NCBI RefSeq assembly: GCF_003002065.1
Contig: NZ_PVZG01000005.1
Span: forward strand, 372,001-436,000
Direction of reading: 5' to 3'
Length of the DNA: 64,000 bases
From: Pseudosporangium ferrugineum
GTDB lineage: Bacteria; Actinomycetota; Actinomycetes; Mycobacteriales; Micromonosporaceae
Under the pieces are notes generated by a model. The model worked only from the letters and a program-made list of their open reading frames with translations. It ran no database searches and was not told where the DNA came from. Positions within the stretch are counted from its first letter, which is position 1. Each line of letters begins with the position of its first letter. Both the position numbers and the translations under genes were made by a program. Positions 9,368 to 17,561 of the stretch are shown one piece after another.

Positions 9368-10480
9368 GTGCAGCTCGCCGAATCGCTCCCCCCCGCCGTG
9401 GCGGCGGGGGATACTGCCCCGCCGCCGTTCAGCGTCGGTCAGATCTTCACCGAGATCCGTCTGACCAGCCTGATCGCGCTGTTCCTGCTCCTGGCCGCGG
9501 CCGCGTACCTGTACGGCGTACATCGACTCCGGCAGCGCGGCGACCACTGGTCCGGCGGCCGGACGGCGGCCTTCCTGGCCGGCGGGCTGGGCTCGCTCGC
9601 GGCGGTCACGGTGACCGGGATCGAGGCGTACGACACCACGCTCATCAGCGTGCACATGGTGCAGCACATGGTCCTGTCCATGGTGGGCCCGATCTTCCTC
9701 GCCCTCGGCGCGCCGGTCACGCTGGCGCTGCGCACGATGCCCGTACGCGGGCGCAAGCGCCTGCTCGCCGTGCTGCACAGCCGTCCGATCGGGGTGCTGA
9801 CCTTCCCGCTGGTCGCGTTCGGGCTGTTCATCGCGAACCCGTTCGTCCTCTACTTCACCGGCCTGTACCGCGCCACGCTGGAGCACGCGTGGCTGCACGA
9901 GTTCATCCACGTGCACTTCATCGTGACCGGCTGCCTGTTCTTCTGGCCGCTGCTGGGCCTGGACCCGCTGCCGAACAGGTGGCCGTACCCGGCAAGGGCC
10001 CTGCTCATGGTCCTGTCCGTGCCGTTCCACACGGTGCTGGGCCTGACGATCATGCAGAGCAAGACCCTGCTCGGCGGCGACTGGTACCCGAACCTCCGGC
10101 TGAGCTGGATGGACCCCTTCGACGACCAGGTCACGGCGGGCGGCATCCTGTGGGCGGGCGGCGAGATCGTCAGCGTCACGATGCTCGGCATCCTGGTGCT
10201 CCAGTGGATCAAGCAGTCCGAGCGGGAGGCCAAGCGGATCGACCGCGCCCTCGACCGGGCCGAGGCCGAGGAACGCGCCGCGGCCGGCCCGCACCAGGCG
10301 CCCCGGACCCCGGACCCGGCACAGACCCCGGACCAGGCGCCCCGGACCCCGGACCAGGAGCAGGCCCAGACCTCCGACCGGGCGCAGGCCCGGGCCGCGG
10401 ACCCGGCGCCGGCTGCGCCGTCGGCGAGCAAGATCACAAACGGGACCGCCACGGTACGCCCGGAGCCCGACAGCCGATGA
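9368..10480 (+). CDS. CtaG-family (caa3-type) cytochrome c oxidase assembly protein
   Basis: 370 residues. Seven or so transmembrane segments occupy residues 25-285. They contain histidine-rich conserved stretches (HMVQHMVLSM, HEFIHVHFIVTG, PFHTVLGLTIMQ) that fit copper handling for the oxidase. The last ~85 residues are a hydrophilic Pro/Asp/Gln/Ala-rich tail with short repeats (APRTPD occurs twice) and are probably disordered. Its position next to ctaE supports an oxidase-assembly role. It is unrelated in fold to the proteobacterial Cox11-type CtaG. Confidence 0.88.
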   Translation: MQLAESLPPAVAAGDTAPPPFSVGQIFTEIRLTSLIALFLLLAAAAYLYGVHRLRQRGDHWSGGRTAAFLAGGLGSLAAVTVTGIEAYDTTLISVHMVQHMVLSMVGPIFLALGAPVTLALRTMPVRGRKRLLAVLHSRPIGVLTFPLVAFGLFIANPFVLYFTGLYRATLEHAWLHEFIHVHFIVTGCLFFWPLLGLDPLPNRWPYPARALLMVLSVPFHTVLGLTIMQSKTLLGGDWYPNLRLSWMDPFDDQVTAGGILWAGGEIVSVTMLGILVLQWIKQSEREAKRIDRALDRAEAEERAAAGPHQAPRTPDPAQTPDQAPRTPDQEQAQTSDRAQARAADPAPAAPSASKITNGTATVRPEPDSR

Positions 10481-10532
10481 CCGGTTGGGTACGATCAGCC
10501 AGCACCTACGAGCGTGGGAACCGGGGCACCTT

Positions 10533-10979
10533 ATGAGCAACGACACCAAGCCGCAGCCGGACAAGTACACCGTCCTGCTGTACAGCGACGACGCGCTGGT
10601 CCGCGACAAGATCCGGCTGGCGATCGGCGTGCGCCCCGCCGCCGACCTGTCCGTCGAGTTCGTCGACGCCTCCACCTGGGAGGAGTGCCGCCGGCTGCTC
10701 GACGACTACGAGATCGACCTGATGGTGCTCGACGGCGAGGCGACACCCGCCGGCGGCCTCGGCATCGCCCGCCAGACCAAGGACGAGTACGCCGACCCCC
10801 CGCCCACCTGCGTCGTGATCGCCCGGGCGGCGGACCGCTGGCTCGCCGCGTACGCCCAGGTCGACGAGACGCTGGTGTACCCGCTCGACCCGGTCACCAC
10901 CGGCCAGACCATCGCCGGCATGCTCCGGGCCCGCCGCAACGGCGCGATCCCGCTGGGCACCCTCGGCACGCTGGGCTGA
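10533..10979 (+). CDS. Response-regulator receiver-like protein (single domain)
   Basis: 148 residues from ATG 10533. It has a CheY-like alternation: [16 protein letters not shown] (strand 1 with acidic pair DD), [12 protein letters not shown] (strand 3 with the would-be phospho-acceptor Asp), and [11 protein letters not shown] (strand 4). The conserved Lys after strand 5 is not evident ([10 protein letters not shown]), so phosphorylation may be lost. No output domain is present. It stands 43 bases before trpD; a similar small protein is commonly found beside oxidase genes in related genomes. The partner is unknown. Confidence 0.7.
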   Translation: MSNDTKPQPDKYTVLLYSDDALVRDKIRLAIGVRPAADLSVEFVDASTWEECRRLLDDYEIDLMVLDGEATPAGGLGIARQTKDEYADPPPTCVVIARAADRWLAAYAQVDETLVYPLDPVTTGQTIAGMLRARRNGAIPLGTLGTLG

Positions 10980-11022
10980 GCACCACCCTCCCCCGCACGC
11001 ACCCTCGCCTCCGGAGGCCCCC

Positions 11023-12087
11023 ATGGGCGCACCTACCTGGCCCAATCTGCTGAGTGCCCTGCTGCGGGGCGAGGAGCTCCCGGCGCACGACACGGCCTGG
11101 GCGATGGACGAGATCATGGCGGGTAACGCCACCCCGGTGCAGGTCGCGGGCTTCGCGGTGGCGCTGCGTGCCAAGGGCGAGACGCCGGTCGAGCTGGCCG
11201 GCCTGGTCGAGTCCATGCTGTCCAACGCGACCGTCGTGGACCTGCCCGAGGCCGTACGCGCCGACGCCGTCGACGTGGTCGGCACCGGCGGAGACCGGGC
11301 CCACACGGTCAACATCTCCACGATGGCCGCGATCATCGTGGCCGCGGCCGGCGTCAAGGTGGTCAAGCACGGCAACCGGGCGGCATCCTCCGCCTGCGGC
11401 ACCGCCGACCTGCTGGAACACTTCGGCATCCCGCTCGACCTCGGCCCGGACGGCGTCGCCCGCACGGTGGCCGAGGCCGGCATCGGCTTCTGCTTCGCCG
11501 CCCGCTACCACCCCGGCATGCGGCACGCCTCGGTCACCCGCCGCGAGCTGGGCCACCCGACGTTCTTCAACGTGCTGGGCCCGCTGACCAACCCGGCCCG
11601 CCCCCGCAGCGCGGCGGTCGGCTGCTTCGACCAGCGGATGGCCCCGGTGATGGCCGAGGTCTTCGCCGGCCGCGGCGACTCGGCCCTGGTCATGCGGGGT
11701 GAGGACGGCCTGGACGAGTTCACCACAGCCGCCCCGACCCGGATCTGGACGGTCAAGGACGGCACGGTCACCGAGTCGGTGGTGGACGCCACGGACTTCG
11801 GCGTCCCCCGCAGCGAACCCGGCGACCTGCGCGGCGGCGACGCGACCTTCAACGCGGACGCCGCACTCCGCACGTTCGCCGGCGAACGCGGCCCGGTCCG
11901 CGACGCCGTCCTGGTCAACGCCGCCGCGGCGTTCGCGGCCCACGCCGGCTTCCCGGGCACCTTCGCGGACACGATGCGCGCGGGCATCGCCCGGGCGGTG
12001 GAGGCGGTCGACTCGGGGGCGGCCACCGCGCTGCTGGACCGCTGGGTCGAGGCGGCCAAGGCCGCGAAGGCCGCCGAGCAGTCCTGA
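11023..12087 (+). CDS. trpD: Anthranilate phosphoribosyltransferase TrpD
   Basis: 354 residues, full length. Family motifs: [14 protein letters not shown] (PRPP-binding, near residue 87), [47 protein letters not shown]. It transfers phosphoribose to anthranilate in tryptophan synthesis. The other trp genes are not in this window. TrpD next to the bcc-oxidase genes is a known actinobacterial arrangement (from memory Rv2192c beside ctaE in M. tuberculosis). Confidence 0.97.
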   Translation: MGAPTWPNLLSALLRGEELPAHDTAWAMDEIMAGNATPVQVAGFAVALRAKGETPVELAGLVESMLSNATVVDLPEAVRADAVDVVGTGGDRAHTVNISTMAAIIVAAAGVKVVKHGNRAASSACGTADLLEHFGIPLDLGPDGVARTVAEAGIGFCFAARYHPGMRHASVTRRELGHPTFFNVLGPLTNPARPRSAAVGCFDQRMAPVMAEVFAGRGDSALVMRGEDGLDEFTTAAPTRIWTVKDGTVTESVVDATDFGVPRSEPGDLRGGDATFNADAALRTFAGERGPVRDAVLVNAAAAFAAHAGFPGTFADTMRAGIARAVEAVDSGAATALLDRWVEAAKAAKAAEQS

Positions 12088-12216
12088 CCCGGACCGGCAT
12101 GCGCGCAACGGCCGGTAGGGCGGCCCGCTGGAGCGGAGGCCGAGCAGTCCCGACAGACCGGCATGCGCGCGACGGCCGGTGGGACGATCCGCTGGAGCGG
12201 AGGCCGAGCAGTCCTG
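12073..12216 (+). repeat. Triplicated trpD 3' end with hairpins
   Basis: GCCGAGCAGTCC, which includes the last codons of trpD, recurs at 12073, 12139 and 12203 (spacings 66 and 64). Between copies lie two near-identical hairpins, ACCGGC paired with GCCGGT (12093-12116 and 12157-12180). They may act as terminators or be REP-like elements. Confidence 0.75.
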
Positions 12217-12332
12217 ACAGCTTTGTCCCCAACACGCCGGGGCACGTCCACCGCTGCCCGGCGAACCCGTGACAACGTTTGAATGACATTCGGGTAATTC
12301 CACCTTCCGCTTCCGACGAAGAGGAGCCACCC

Positions 12333-12539
12333 GTGGACGAACGAGAGCTGCGCTGCATCATCTGCGACGCCGAGATGCCGTTCGAGGTGCCGCCCTGCAC
12401 GGACGGCCACGACAGGGACTGCCCGGAACTCGTCTGCACCCGCTGCGGCGCCGCGGAGATCCTCGCCCCCCTCGAGATCCGGGTCTGGCTACGCCCCGGC
12501 GGCGACCGCATCGCCCCCCTCCAGCGCCGCGCCGCCTGA
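12333..12539 (+). CDS. Small zinc-ribbon-like protein of unknown function
   Basis: 68 residues from GTG 12333, chosen because GAGGAG lies six bases upstream; an upstream ATG at 12279 is in frame but has no ribosome-binding site. Two Cys pairs (CIIC near residue 7 and CTRC near residue 35) can make a four-cysteine zinc knuckle or ribbon, with an extra C-x-D-x-H-x3-D-C segment between them. No catalytic domain is visible. Function unknown. Confidence 0.7.
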   Translation: MDERELRCIICDAEMPFEVPPCTDGHDRDCPELVCTRCGAAEILAPLEIRVWLRPGGDRIAPLQRRAA

Positions 12540-12888
12540 CCGCCCGGACCGGAGCCGGCCATCAGCGCCGCCGCTCCCCCGCCGCGCCCCTCGCAGCGCC
12601 GCGGCGGACACCTCTGCACCGGATAAATCCGGATATAGGTCATGCCTGCCGTTCAACTATCTGACGGAAATATCGCATTTAAGACCCTTCGAGGGCTCTC
12701 CGAAGCGGTCACGGCCATAGCCGGCCGCCTGCGATCGGCACCGCAAACGGACACCTCCGCCTCGGACGGACCACCTCCGGCGGCAGACGGACGGCTCCGG
12801 CCGCGGACGGACGGCGCCAGCCACGGACGGACGGCGCCAGCCACGGACAGCTCCGGCCGCGGACGGCTCCGGCCGCGGACGGCTCCGG

Positions 12889-12984
12889 GCATGGACGGCT
12901 CCGGCCGCGGACGGCTCCGGGCATGGACGGCTCCGGCCGCGGACGGCTCCGGGCATGGACGGCTCCGGCCGCGGACGGCTCCGG
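12889..12984 (+). repeat. Three exact 32-base tandem copies
   Basis: Copies at 12889-12920, 12921-12952 and 12953-12984 are identical. Each combines two related 16-base halves (GCATGGACGGCTCCGG and CCGCGGACGGCTCCGG). Degenerate copies extend on both sides. Confidence 0.9.
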
Positions 12985-13098
12985 GGACGGACGGCTCCGG
13001 CAGGGCACTCTGAAGCGGCCTGAGCTGACGTTCAGCCCGGAGCCCGCGGGCCCGGTCACCCCGTACCGTCGCGGGGCCGGAGATTGCGTCTGGAACGC

Positions 13099-13128
13099 GG
13101 AAGGCCCGCGCCGGAGCGCGGGCCTTCC
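13099..13128 (-). terminator. Hairpin terminator downstream of ctaF
   Basis: A perfect 12-base stem (13099-13110 with 13117-13128, GGAAGGCCCGCG and its complement) with a 6-base loop lies 16 bases beyond the ctaF stop. There is no long U-tract, as is common in this GC range. Confidence 0.75.
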
Positions 13129-13143
13129 GGGGTGTTGCGTCGT

Positions 13144-13569
13144 TCAGTGCTCGGCGGGGTGCCGGGTGCCCGAGTAGTACTCGAAGAGCAGCCCGCACGC
13201 CGCGAAGATGACCATGATCAGGCCGGCCGCGATCAGCCACCACATCCAGAAGACGAGGCCCATCGCGGCGGTCGCGGCGGCCAGGGCCAGGCCGAACGGC
13301 CAGTAGCTGCCCGGGCTGAAGAAGCCGACCTCGCCCGCGCCCTCGACGATCTCGCCGTCCTCGCGGTCCTCCGGGCGGAGGTCGATGCGGCGGGCGACGA
13401 ACCAGAAGAAGCCGGCGCACATCGCGCACAGCAGGCCCGACAGGAGGAGCGCCACGGTGCCGACCCACTCGACGTGGACGCCGGTGCCGTCGGTGTAGAA
13501 GGCGTACACGATCGCCGCGCCGAAGAGGAAGGCGGCGACGCCCGCGAAGATCTTGTATTCGGTCCTCAA
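13144..13569 (-). CDS. ctaF: Cytochrome c oxidase subunit IV CtaF
   Basis: 141 residues, start TTG at 13569, nine bases after the ctaC stop. Four hydrophobic helices (IFAGVAAFLFGAAIVYAFY, VGTVALLLSGLLCAMCAGFFWF, and two near the C-terminus: FGLALAAATAAMGLVFWMWWLIAAGLI in part). The actinobacterial signature YWPFG (GSYWPFGLA) precedes helix 3. It is an accessory subunit of the aa3 oxidase, co-transcribed with ctaC. Confidence 0.93.
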   Translation of the reverse strand: MRTEYKIFAGVAAFLFGAAIVYAFYTDGTGVHVEWVGTVALLLSGLLCAMCAGFFWFVARRIDLRPEDREDGEIVEGAGEVGFFSPGSYWPFGLALAAATAAMGLVFWMWWLIAAGLIMVIFAACGLLFEYYSGTRHPAEH

Positions 13570-13578
13570 CTCGGGTTC

Positions 13579-14514
13579 CTACTTCCCTGCGGCCACGGAA
13601 TCGCCGGACTGGTTCCACGACTGGCCGTCGCGGCGGGTGTCGAACGGCCGCGTCGTCACGGCGAAGCGCTCGTCGCCGGTGAAGCCGATCGCCGCCATCG
13701 CGTCCTGCGTGCTGGCGCCGCCGGTCTTGGCCGCGAGGAACCGGTCGAACCGCTCCGGCGAGACCACGACCAGCTCGAACTGCATGAAGGCGTGGTACGT
13801 GCCGCACAGCTCGGCGCAGCGGCCGACGTAGCGGCCCTCGCGGTCGAGCGTGACCTCGAAGACGTTGCGCGTGCTGCCCGGGAAGACGTCCCGCTTGAAC
13901 AGCATCTCCGGCACCCAGAACGAGTGGATGACGTCGCGGCTGGTCTCCTCGAACCGGATCTTGCGGCCGGTGGGGAGCACGAGCAGCGGGATGACGTCCG
14001 ACGAGCCGAGGTTGGAGGCCAGCGTGCGGGCGTCCTTGCCGGGCGCGTCACGGTAGTTGAACTGCCAGTTCCACTTGAACGCCACGACCTCGACGGTCTG
14101 ATCCGGCTTGGCCGACAGCTTGTCCACATCGGTCTGCACGATGGCCGTGTAGTAGAAGAGGACCGCCACGATCAGCACCGGGGTGACCGTGTAGAGCACC
14201 TCCATCGGCATGTTGAACCGTGTCTGCACGGGCAGGTTGTCGCCGCGCTTGCGGTACCGGATCACGCACCAGAAGATCAGGCCCCACACGAAGATGCCGA
14301 CGACCAGGGCCGCGATGGTGGCGGCGATCCACATGTCGTACATCTTGTGGGCCTGCAGCGTGATGCCGTGCCGGGGCCAGCCGAAGCCGCCCAGCCGGTC
14401 ACCGATCGAGTTGGCGGAACAGCCGGACAGCAGGGCCAGCAGCATGGCACCGCCGACACCGAGCCCGGCTAGCCGTACGACGCGGGGTCGTGCGACCGAA
14501 CTCCTTGAGACCAC
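13579..14514 (-). CDS. ctaC: Cytochrome c oxidase subunit II CtaC
   Basis: 311 residues from GTG 14514, behind AGGGAGG and AGGAG; the open frame extends further upstream but without a site. The N-terminus is a lipoprotein signal (LLALLSGC lipobox). Two transmembrane helices follow, then a periplasmic cupredoxin domain with the complete CuA motif CAELCGTYHAFM and an upstream HSFWVPE. It accepts electrons from QcrC. It is divergent from the cysteine desulfurase gene. The catalytic subunit gene ctaD is not next to it. Confidence 0.96.
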   Translation of the reverse strand: MVSRSSVARPRVVRLAGLGVGGAMLLALLSGCSANSIGDRLGGFGWPRHGITLQAHKMYDMWIAATIAALVVGIFVWGLIFWCVIRYRKRGDNLPVQTRFNMPMEVLYTVTPVLIVAVLFYYTAIVQTDVDKLSAKPDQTVEVVAFKWNWQFNYRDAPGKDARTLASNLGSSDVIPLLVLPTGRKIRFEETSRDVIHSFWVPEMLFKRDVFPGSTRNVFEVTLDREGRYVGRCAELCGTYHAFMQFELVVVSPERFDRFLAAKTGGASTQDAMAAIGFTGDERFAVTTRPFDTRRDGQSWNQSGDSVAAGK

Positions 14515-14665
14515 CTGCTCCTGCCTCCCTAGAGCACCGCCCGGTGCGACTGAATCCGGACACCGGCGGCAAGGTGTCACCGACGGTCGCACACTACTCG
14601 ACCTGGCCCTGCCGCCCGGCTACCGGGGGTCCGATCTTCGCCCGGGCGTGCATACCCCCGATCCT

Positions 14666-15835
14666 GTGGACGATACCGTTCCGGAGGTGGAATACACGGC
14701 GGAACAAGCGGGTGCGCCCGCGTACCTGGACGCGGCCGCCGCGGCCCCGATGCATCCCGTGGCGCGGCAGGCGATGCTGGCCGCCCTGGACGACGGCTGG
14801 GCCGATCCGGACCGGCTCTACGCCGCGGGCCGGCGGGCCCAGCAGCTGCGGGAGGCGGCGACCGCCACCGCGGCGCAGTGCCTGGGCGTACGCCCGGACG
14901 AACTGACCTTTCTCTCCTCGGGCACCGCCGCGGTGCACGCGGCGGTCCTCGGCGGACTCGCGGGACGCGTCCGCGCAGGCCGGACGCTCGTCCACTCGGC
15001 GATCGAGCACTCGGCGGTGCTGCACGCCGCCGCCCGGCACGGCACGTCGGAAGAGGTCGGCGTCGACCGGCTGGGCCGCCTCGACCCGGCCGCGTGGCGG
15101 GCCGCCGTGGCGCGTCCCGGCGTGGCCCTGGCGAGCCTGATCAGCGCGAGCCACGAGGTGGGAACGGTGCAGCCGGTGGCGGCGGCCGCCGAGGCGTGCG
15201 CCGAGGCCGGGGTGCCGCTGCACGTGGACGCCGCCCAGTCGGTCGGGCACGCGCCGGTGCCGCCGGGCTGGTCCCTGCTCACGGCCAGCGCCCGCAAGTG
15301 GGGAGGGCCGCCCGGGGTGGGACTTCTGGCGGTCCGTAAGGGCACGCGCTGGCTCTCGCCGTACCCTGGTGATGATCTTCACAGACCGCGCCCGCAGGGG
15401 GCGCTGGACCTGCCCGCGGTGGTCGCGGCCGCGGCGAGCCTGCGGGCCGTCCTGGCCGAGACCGAGACCGAGTCCGTACGCCTGAGCGCCCTGGTGGACC
15501 GCATCCGGGACACCGTCGCGGCGACCGTGCCGGACGTCGACATCGTCGGCGACCCGGTGGCACGGCTACCCCACCTGGTCACGTTCTCGTGCCTCTACGT
15601 GGACGGCGAGGCGCTGCTGCACGCCCTGGACCGGCGCGGCTTCGCGGTGTCGTCCGGCTCGTCCTGCACGGCTTCCACGCTGCGGCCCAGCCACGTCCTG
15701 GAGGCGATGGGCGTGCTCAGCCACGGCAACGTCCGGGTGTCGCTGCACCGCGGCACCACGGAGGCGGACGTGGACCGCTTCCTGGCCGTGCTGCCCGGGG
15801 TCGTCGCGGAGATCCGCAAGGAGGCGGGGCTGTGA
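14666..15835 (+). CDS. Cysteine desulfurase family protein (NifS/IscS-like)
   Basis: About 389 residues; GTG 14666 is the most plausible start, but GTG 14648 and 14687 are also in frame. This is a PLP-dependent class V aminotransferase fold: YLDAAAAAPMHP at the N-terminus, SGTAAVHAA, HVDAAQSVGH (cofactor Asp/Gln), and the Schiff-base Lys in SARKWGGPPG. A C-terminal catalytic-loop cysteine lies in SSGSSCTAS. It releases sulfur from cysteine as a persulfide. Its stop overlaps the start of a TusA-like carrier (GTGA), which suggests sulfur is handed straight to that protein, for Fe-S or thiocofactor use. Confidence 0.9.
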   Translation: MDDTVPEVEYTAEQAGAPAYLDAAAAAPMHPVARQAMLAALDDGWADPDRLYAAGRRAQQLREAATATAAQCLGVRPDELTFLSSGTAAVHAAVLGGLAGRVRAGRTLVHSAIEHSAVLHAAARHGTSEEVGVDRLGRLDPAAWRAAVARPGVALASLISASHEVGTVQPVAAAAEACAEAGVPLHVDAAQSVGHAPVPPGWSLLTASARKWGGPPGVGLLAVRKGTRWLSPYPGDDLHRPRPQGALDLPAVVAAAASLRAVLAETETESVRLSALVDRIRDTVAATVPDVDIVGDPVARLPHLVTFSCLYVDGEALLHALDRRGFAVSSGSSCTASTLRPSHVLEAMGVLSHGNVRVSLHRGTTEADVDRFLAVLPGVVAEIRKEAGL

Positions 15836-16044
15836 TCGAGGTGGACTCCCGCGGCCGGCGCTGCCCGCTGCCGGTCATCGACCTGGCGAAGGCGATGCCG
15901 TCGGTGCCGGTCGGCGAGGTGGTGCGGGTCCTGGCCGACGACCCGGCGGCGGCCAACGACATCCCGGCCTGGTGCCGGATGAAGGGACAGGAGTACGCCG
16001 GCAGCCCCGCCCCCGGCGCCTACGACGTCCGCCGGCTCAGCTGA
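15832..16044 (+). CDS. TusA-family sulfurtransferase
   Basis: 70 residues. GTG 15832 overlaps the desulfurase stop and has AAGGAGG upstream. It carries the SirA/TusA signature RRCPLPVIDLAKAM with the persulfide-carrying Cys of CPxP at about residue 11. Then come the family's DDPAAANDIPAWCRMKGQE segment and a short tail. Likely function: accepts the sulfane sulfur from the partner desulfurase and relays it. It is the terminal gene of the pair. Confidence 0.92.
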   Translation: MIEVDSRGRRCPLPVIDLAKAMPSVPVGEVVRVLADDPAAANDIPAWCRMKGQEYAGSPAPGAYDVRRLS

Positions 16045-16054
16045 GCGGTCTTCT

Positions 16055-16070
16055 CCCCGCCCCGGCGGGG
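16055..16070. terminator. Short convergent hairpin
   Basis: CCCCGCC pairs with GGCGGGG across a 2-base loop between the convergent TusA-like and P-loop kinase genes. It is short and lacks a T-tract, so only a candidate. Confidence 0.4.
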
Positions 16071-16080
16071 TGGGTCACGC

Positions 16081-16581
16081 TCAGCTGAGGTACTCGACGA
16101 CCGGGCCGACCGGGTCCTTCGCGAAGTAGGTGTCCACGACCAGGCGGGGGCCCAGGTAGGGCTCGTACTCGGTCTGCCGTTCCAGGACCCGCACCCAGTC
16201 GGGGATGCCGTCGTGGGCGCGGGCCGCGAACCGGGCCTCGACGCGGCGGCGGTGCTCGGCGTCGTCGCCGCAGACCACCTCGACGACCCGCAGCGGGACG
16301 CCGAGCCGGTCGGCGAGCTCGATCCACAGCTGCCGGGCCGCCTTCACCGGGTTCACCGCGTCGATGATCACGCTGTGGCCCATGGTGAGCTGCGTCTCGG
16401 CCAGCGCCGCCACCACCCCGTACGCGGCATAGCCGGGACGGGGCTCGGTGACGTCGTAGGCCTGGAGCGTGAAGTCGACGGCGTCGACCGCGAGCACTGC
16501 GGCCGGCAGCGCCGCCCCCACCCGCTGCGCGAGCGTGCTCTTGCCCACGCCCGGCAGGCCGGCGAAGACGGCGAGGACCAC
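16081..16581 (-). CDS. P-loop kinase-like ATPase (AAA_33 / zeta-toxin-like fold)
   Basis: 166 residues from GTG 16581, two bases after the adenosine kinase stop. Walker A is at the N-terminus (GLPGVGKST, residues 8-16). Walker-B-like VIIDAVN and a basic lid (HRRRVEARF) follow. The size and layout fit small-molecule kinases related to chloramphenicol phosphotransferase or polynucleotide kinase. The substrate is unknown. No antitoxin-like gene is adjacent, so a toxin role is not supported. Likely co-transcribed with adoK. Confidence 0.8.
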   Translation of the reverse strand: MVLAVFAGLPGVGKSTLAQRVGAALPAAVLAVDAVDFTLQAYDVTEPRPGYAAYGVVAALAETQLTMGHSVIIDAVNPVKAARQLWIELADRLGVPLRVVEVVCGDDAEHRRRVEARFAARAHDGIPDWVRVLERQTEYEPYLGPRLVVDTYFAKDPVGPVVEYLS

Positions 16582-16583
16582 GG

Positions 16584-17561
16584 CTACGCGGGAAGGTAGG
16601 GCTGGATCTCGGCGGCGGCTTCGTCGCCGTAGGAGTCGGCGAGGCGCTTGAGGAACTCGTCCGCCTGCACGTCGTACTCCTGCGGGCCGACCGTCTCGAG
16701 GACCAGGGCGGCGACCAGCGAGCCCACCTGCGCGGCCCGTTCGAGGCCGATCCCCCAGCTGAGCGCGGCGAAGAAACCGGCCCGGAAGCCGTCGCCGACG
16801 CCGGTGGGATCGTCGGGCACCACGCCGCGCGCGACCGGGACGTGGATCCGCTCGATCCCGCGCCCGCTGATCTCCACGCCGTCCTTGCCCAGCGTGGTGA
16901 CCCGCACCTTGACGTGCTCGAGGATCTGCTCCGCGCTGAGGCCGGCCTTGGTCTCCAGCAGCGAGCGCTCGTAGTCGTTGGTGAGCAGATACTCCGCGCC
17001 CTCGATGAGGGCCATCACGTCGCTGCCCTCCATGCGGGCGAGCTGCTGCGACGGGTCGGCCGCGAAGGCGTAGCCCCGGGTGCGGCACTCCTGCGAGTGG
17101 CGGAGCATCGCGGCCGGGTCGTTGGCGCTGACCAGGACGAGGTCGAGGCCCCCGGCACGCTCGGCGACCGGCGCCAGCTCGATGTTGCGGGCCTCGGCCA
17201 TCGCGCCCGCGTAGAACGACGCGATCTGGTTGAGGTCGTCATCGGTGGTGCACACGAAGCGCGCGGTGTGCGCGACCTCGCTGACGTGCACGGAGTCGCA
17301 GTCGACGCCGTGCCGCTCCAGCCACGAGCGGTAGTCGGCGAAGTCGAGGCCGACCGCGCCGACCAGGATCGGCCGCAGGCCCAGCTTGCCCATGCCGTAC
17401 GCGATGTTCGACGCCACGCCGCCGCGGCGCACCACGAGGTCGTCGACGAGGAACGAGAGCGAGACCTTGTGGAGCTGATCGGCGATGAGCTGCTCGGCAA
17501 ACTTGCCGGGAAAGTGCATCAGATGGTCGGTGGCGATCGAGCCGGTGACGGCGATCTTCAT
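16584..17561 (-). CDS. adoK: Adenosine kinase, PfkB family (AdoK-like)
   Basis: 325 residues. The N-terminus MKIAVTGSIATDHLM and KVSLSFLVDDLV segments closely resemble mycobacterial AdoK as I recall it. The PfkB ATP/anion-hole motif DPTGVGDGFRAGF holds the catalytic base Asp. ADPSQQLARM and LLTNDYE are also AdoK-like. It phosphorylates adenosine to AMP in purine salvage. It is first in a two-gene minus-strand unit with the P-loop kinase. The order ctaC ... adoK ... erpA-like ... glycerate kinase mirrors M. tuberculosis. Confidence 0.9.
   Translation of the reverse strand: MKIAVTGSIATDHLMHFPGKFAEQLIADQLHKVSLSFLVDDLVVRRGGVASNIAYGMGKLGLRPILVGAVGLDFADYRSWLERHGVDCDSVHVSEVAHTARFVCTTDDDLNQIASFYAGAMAEARNIELAPVAERAGGLDLVLVSANDPAAMLRHSQECRTRGYAFAADPSQQLARMEGSDVMALIEGAEYLLTNDYERSLLETKAGLSAEQILEHVKVRVTTLGKDGVEISGRGIERIHVPVARGVVPDDPTGVGDGFRAGFFAALSWGIGLERAAQVGSLVAALVLETVGPQEYDVQADEFLKRLADSYGDEAAAEIQPYLPA

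Larger units (their letters stand above)
12540..13143. other. Gene-free interval with minisatellite and a lower-GC patch
   Basis: No credible gene. A comparatively AT-rich patch lies at 12620-12700. From about 12780 a degenerate ~16-base unit (GACGGCTCCGG plus a variable CCGCG or GCATG) runs to 13008. The interval ends in the ctaF terminator hairpin. Confidence 0.7.

Noticed and set aside
12642-13013. 123-codon open frame starting in the lower-GC patch
   Set aside because: After ~25 residues it is only minisatellite translation. No ribosome-binding site or homologous look.
13144-14514. Absence of ctaD between ctaC and ctaF as an anomaly
   Set aside because: In mycobacteria ctaC-ctaF are likewise separate from ctaD, so this is a normal arrangement in the phylum.
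16081-16581. Zeta-type toxin interpretation of the P-loop kinase
   Set aside because: No antitoxin gene is adjacent, and the gene is coupled to adenosine kinase, which fits a metabolic kinase better.
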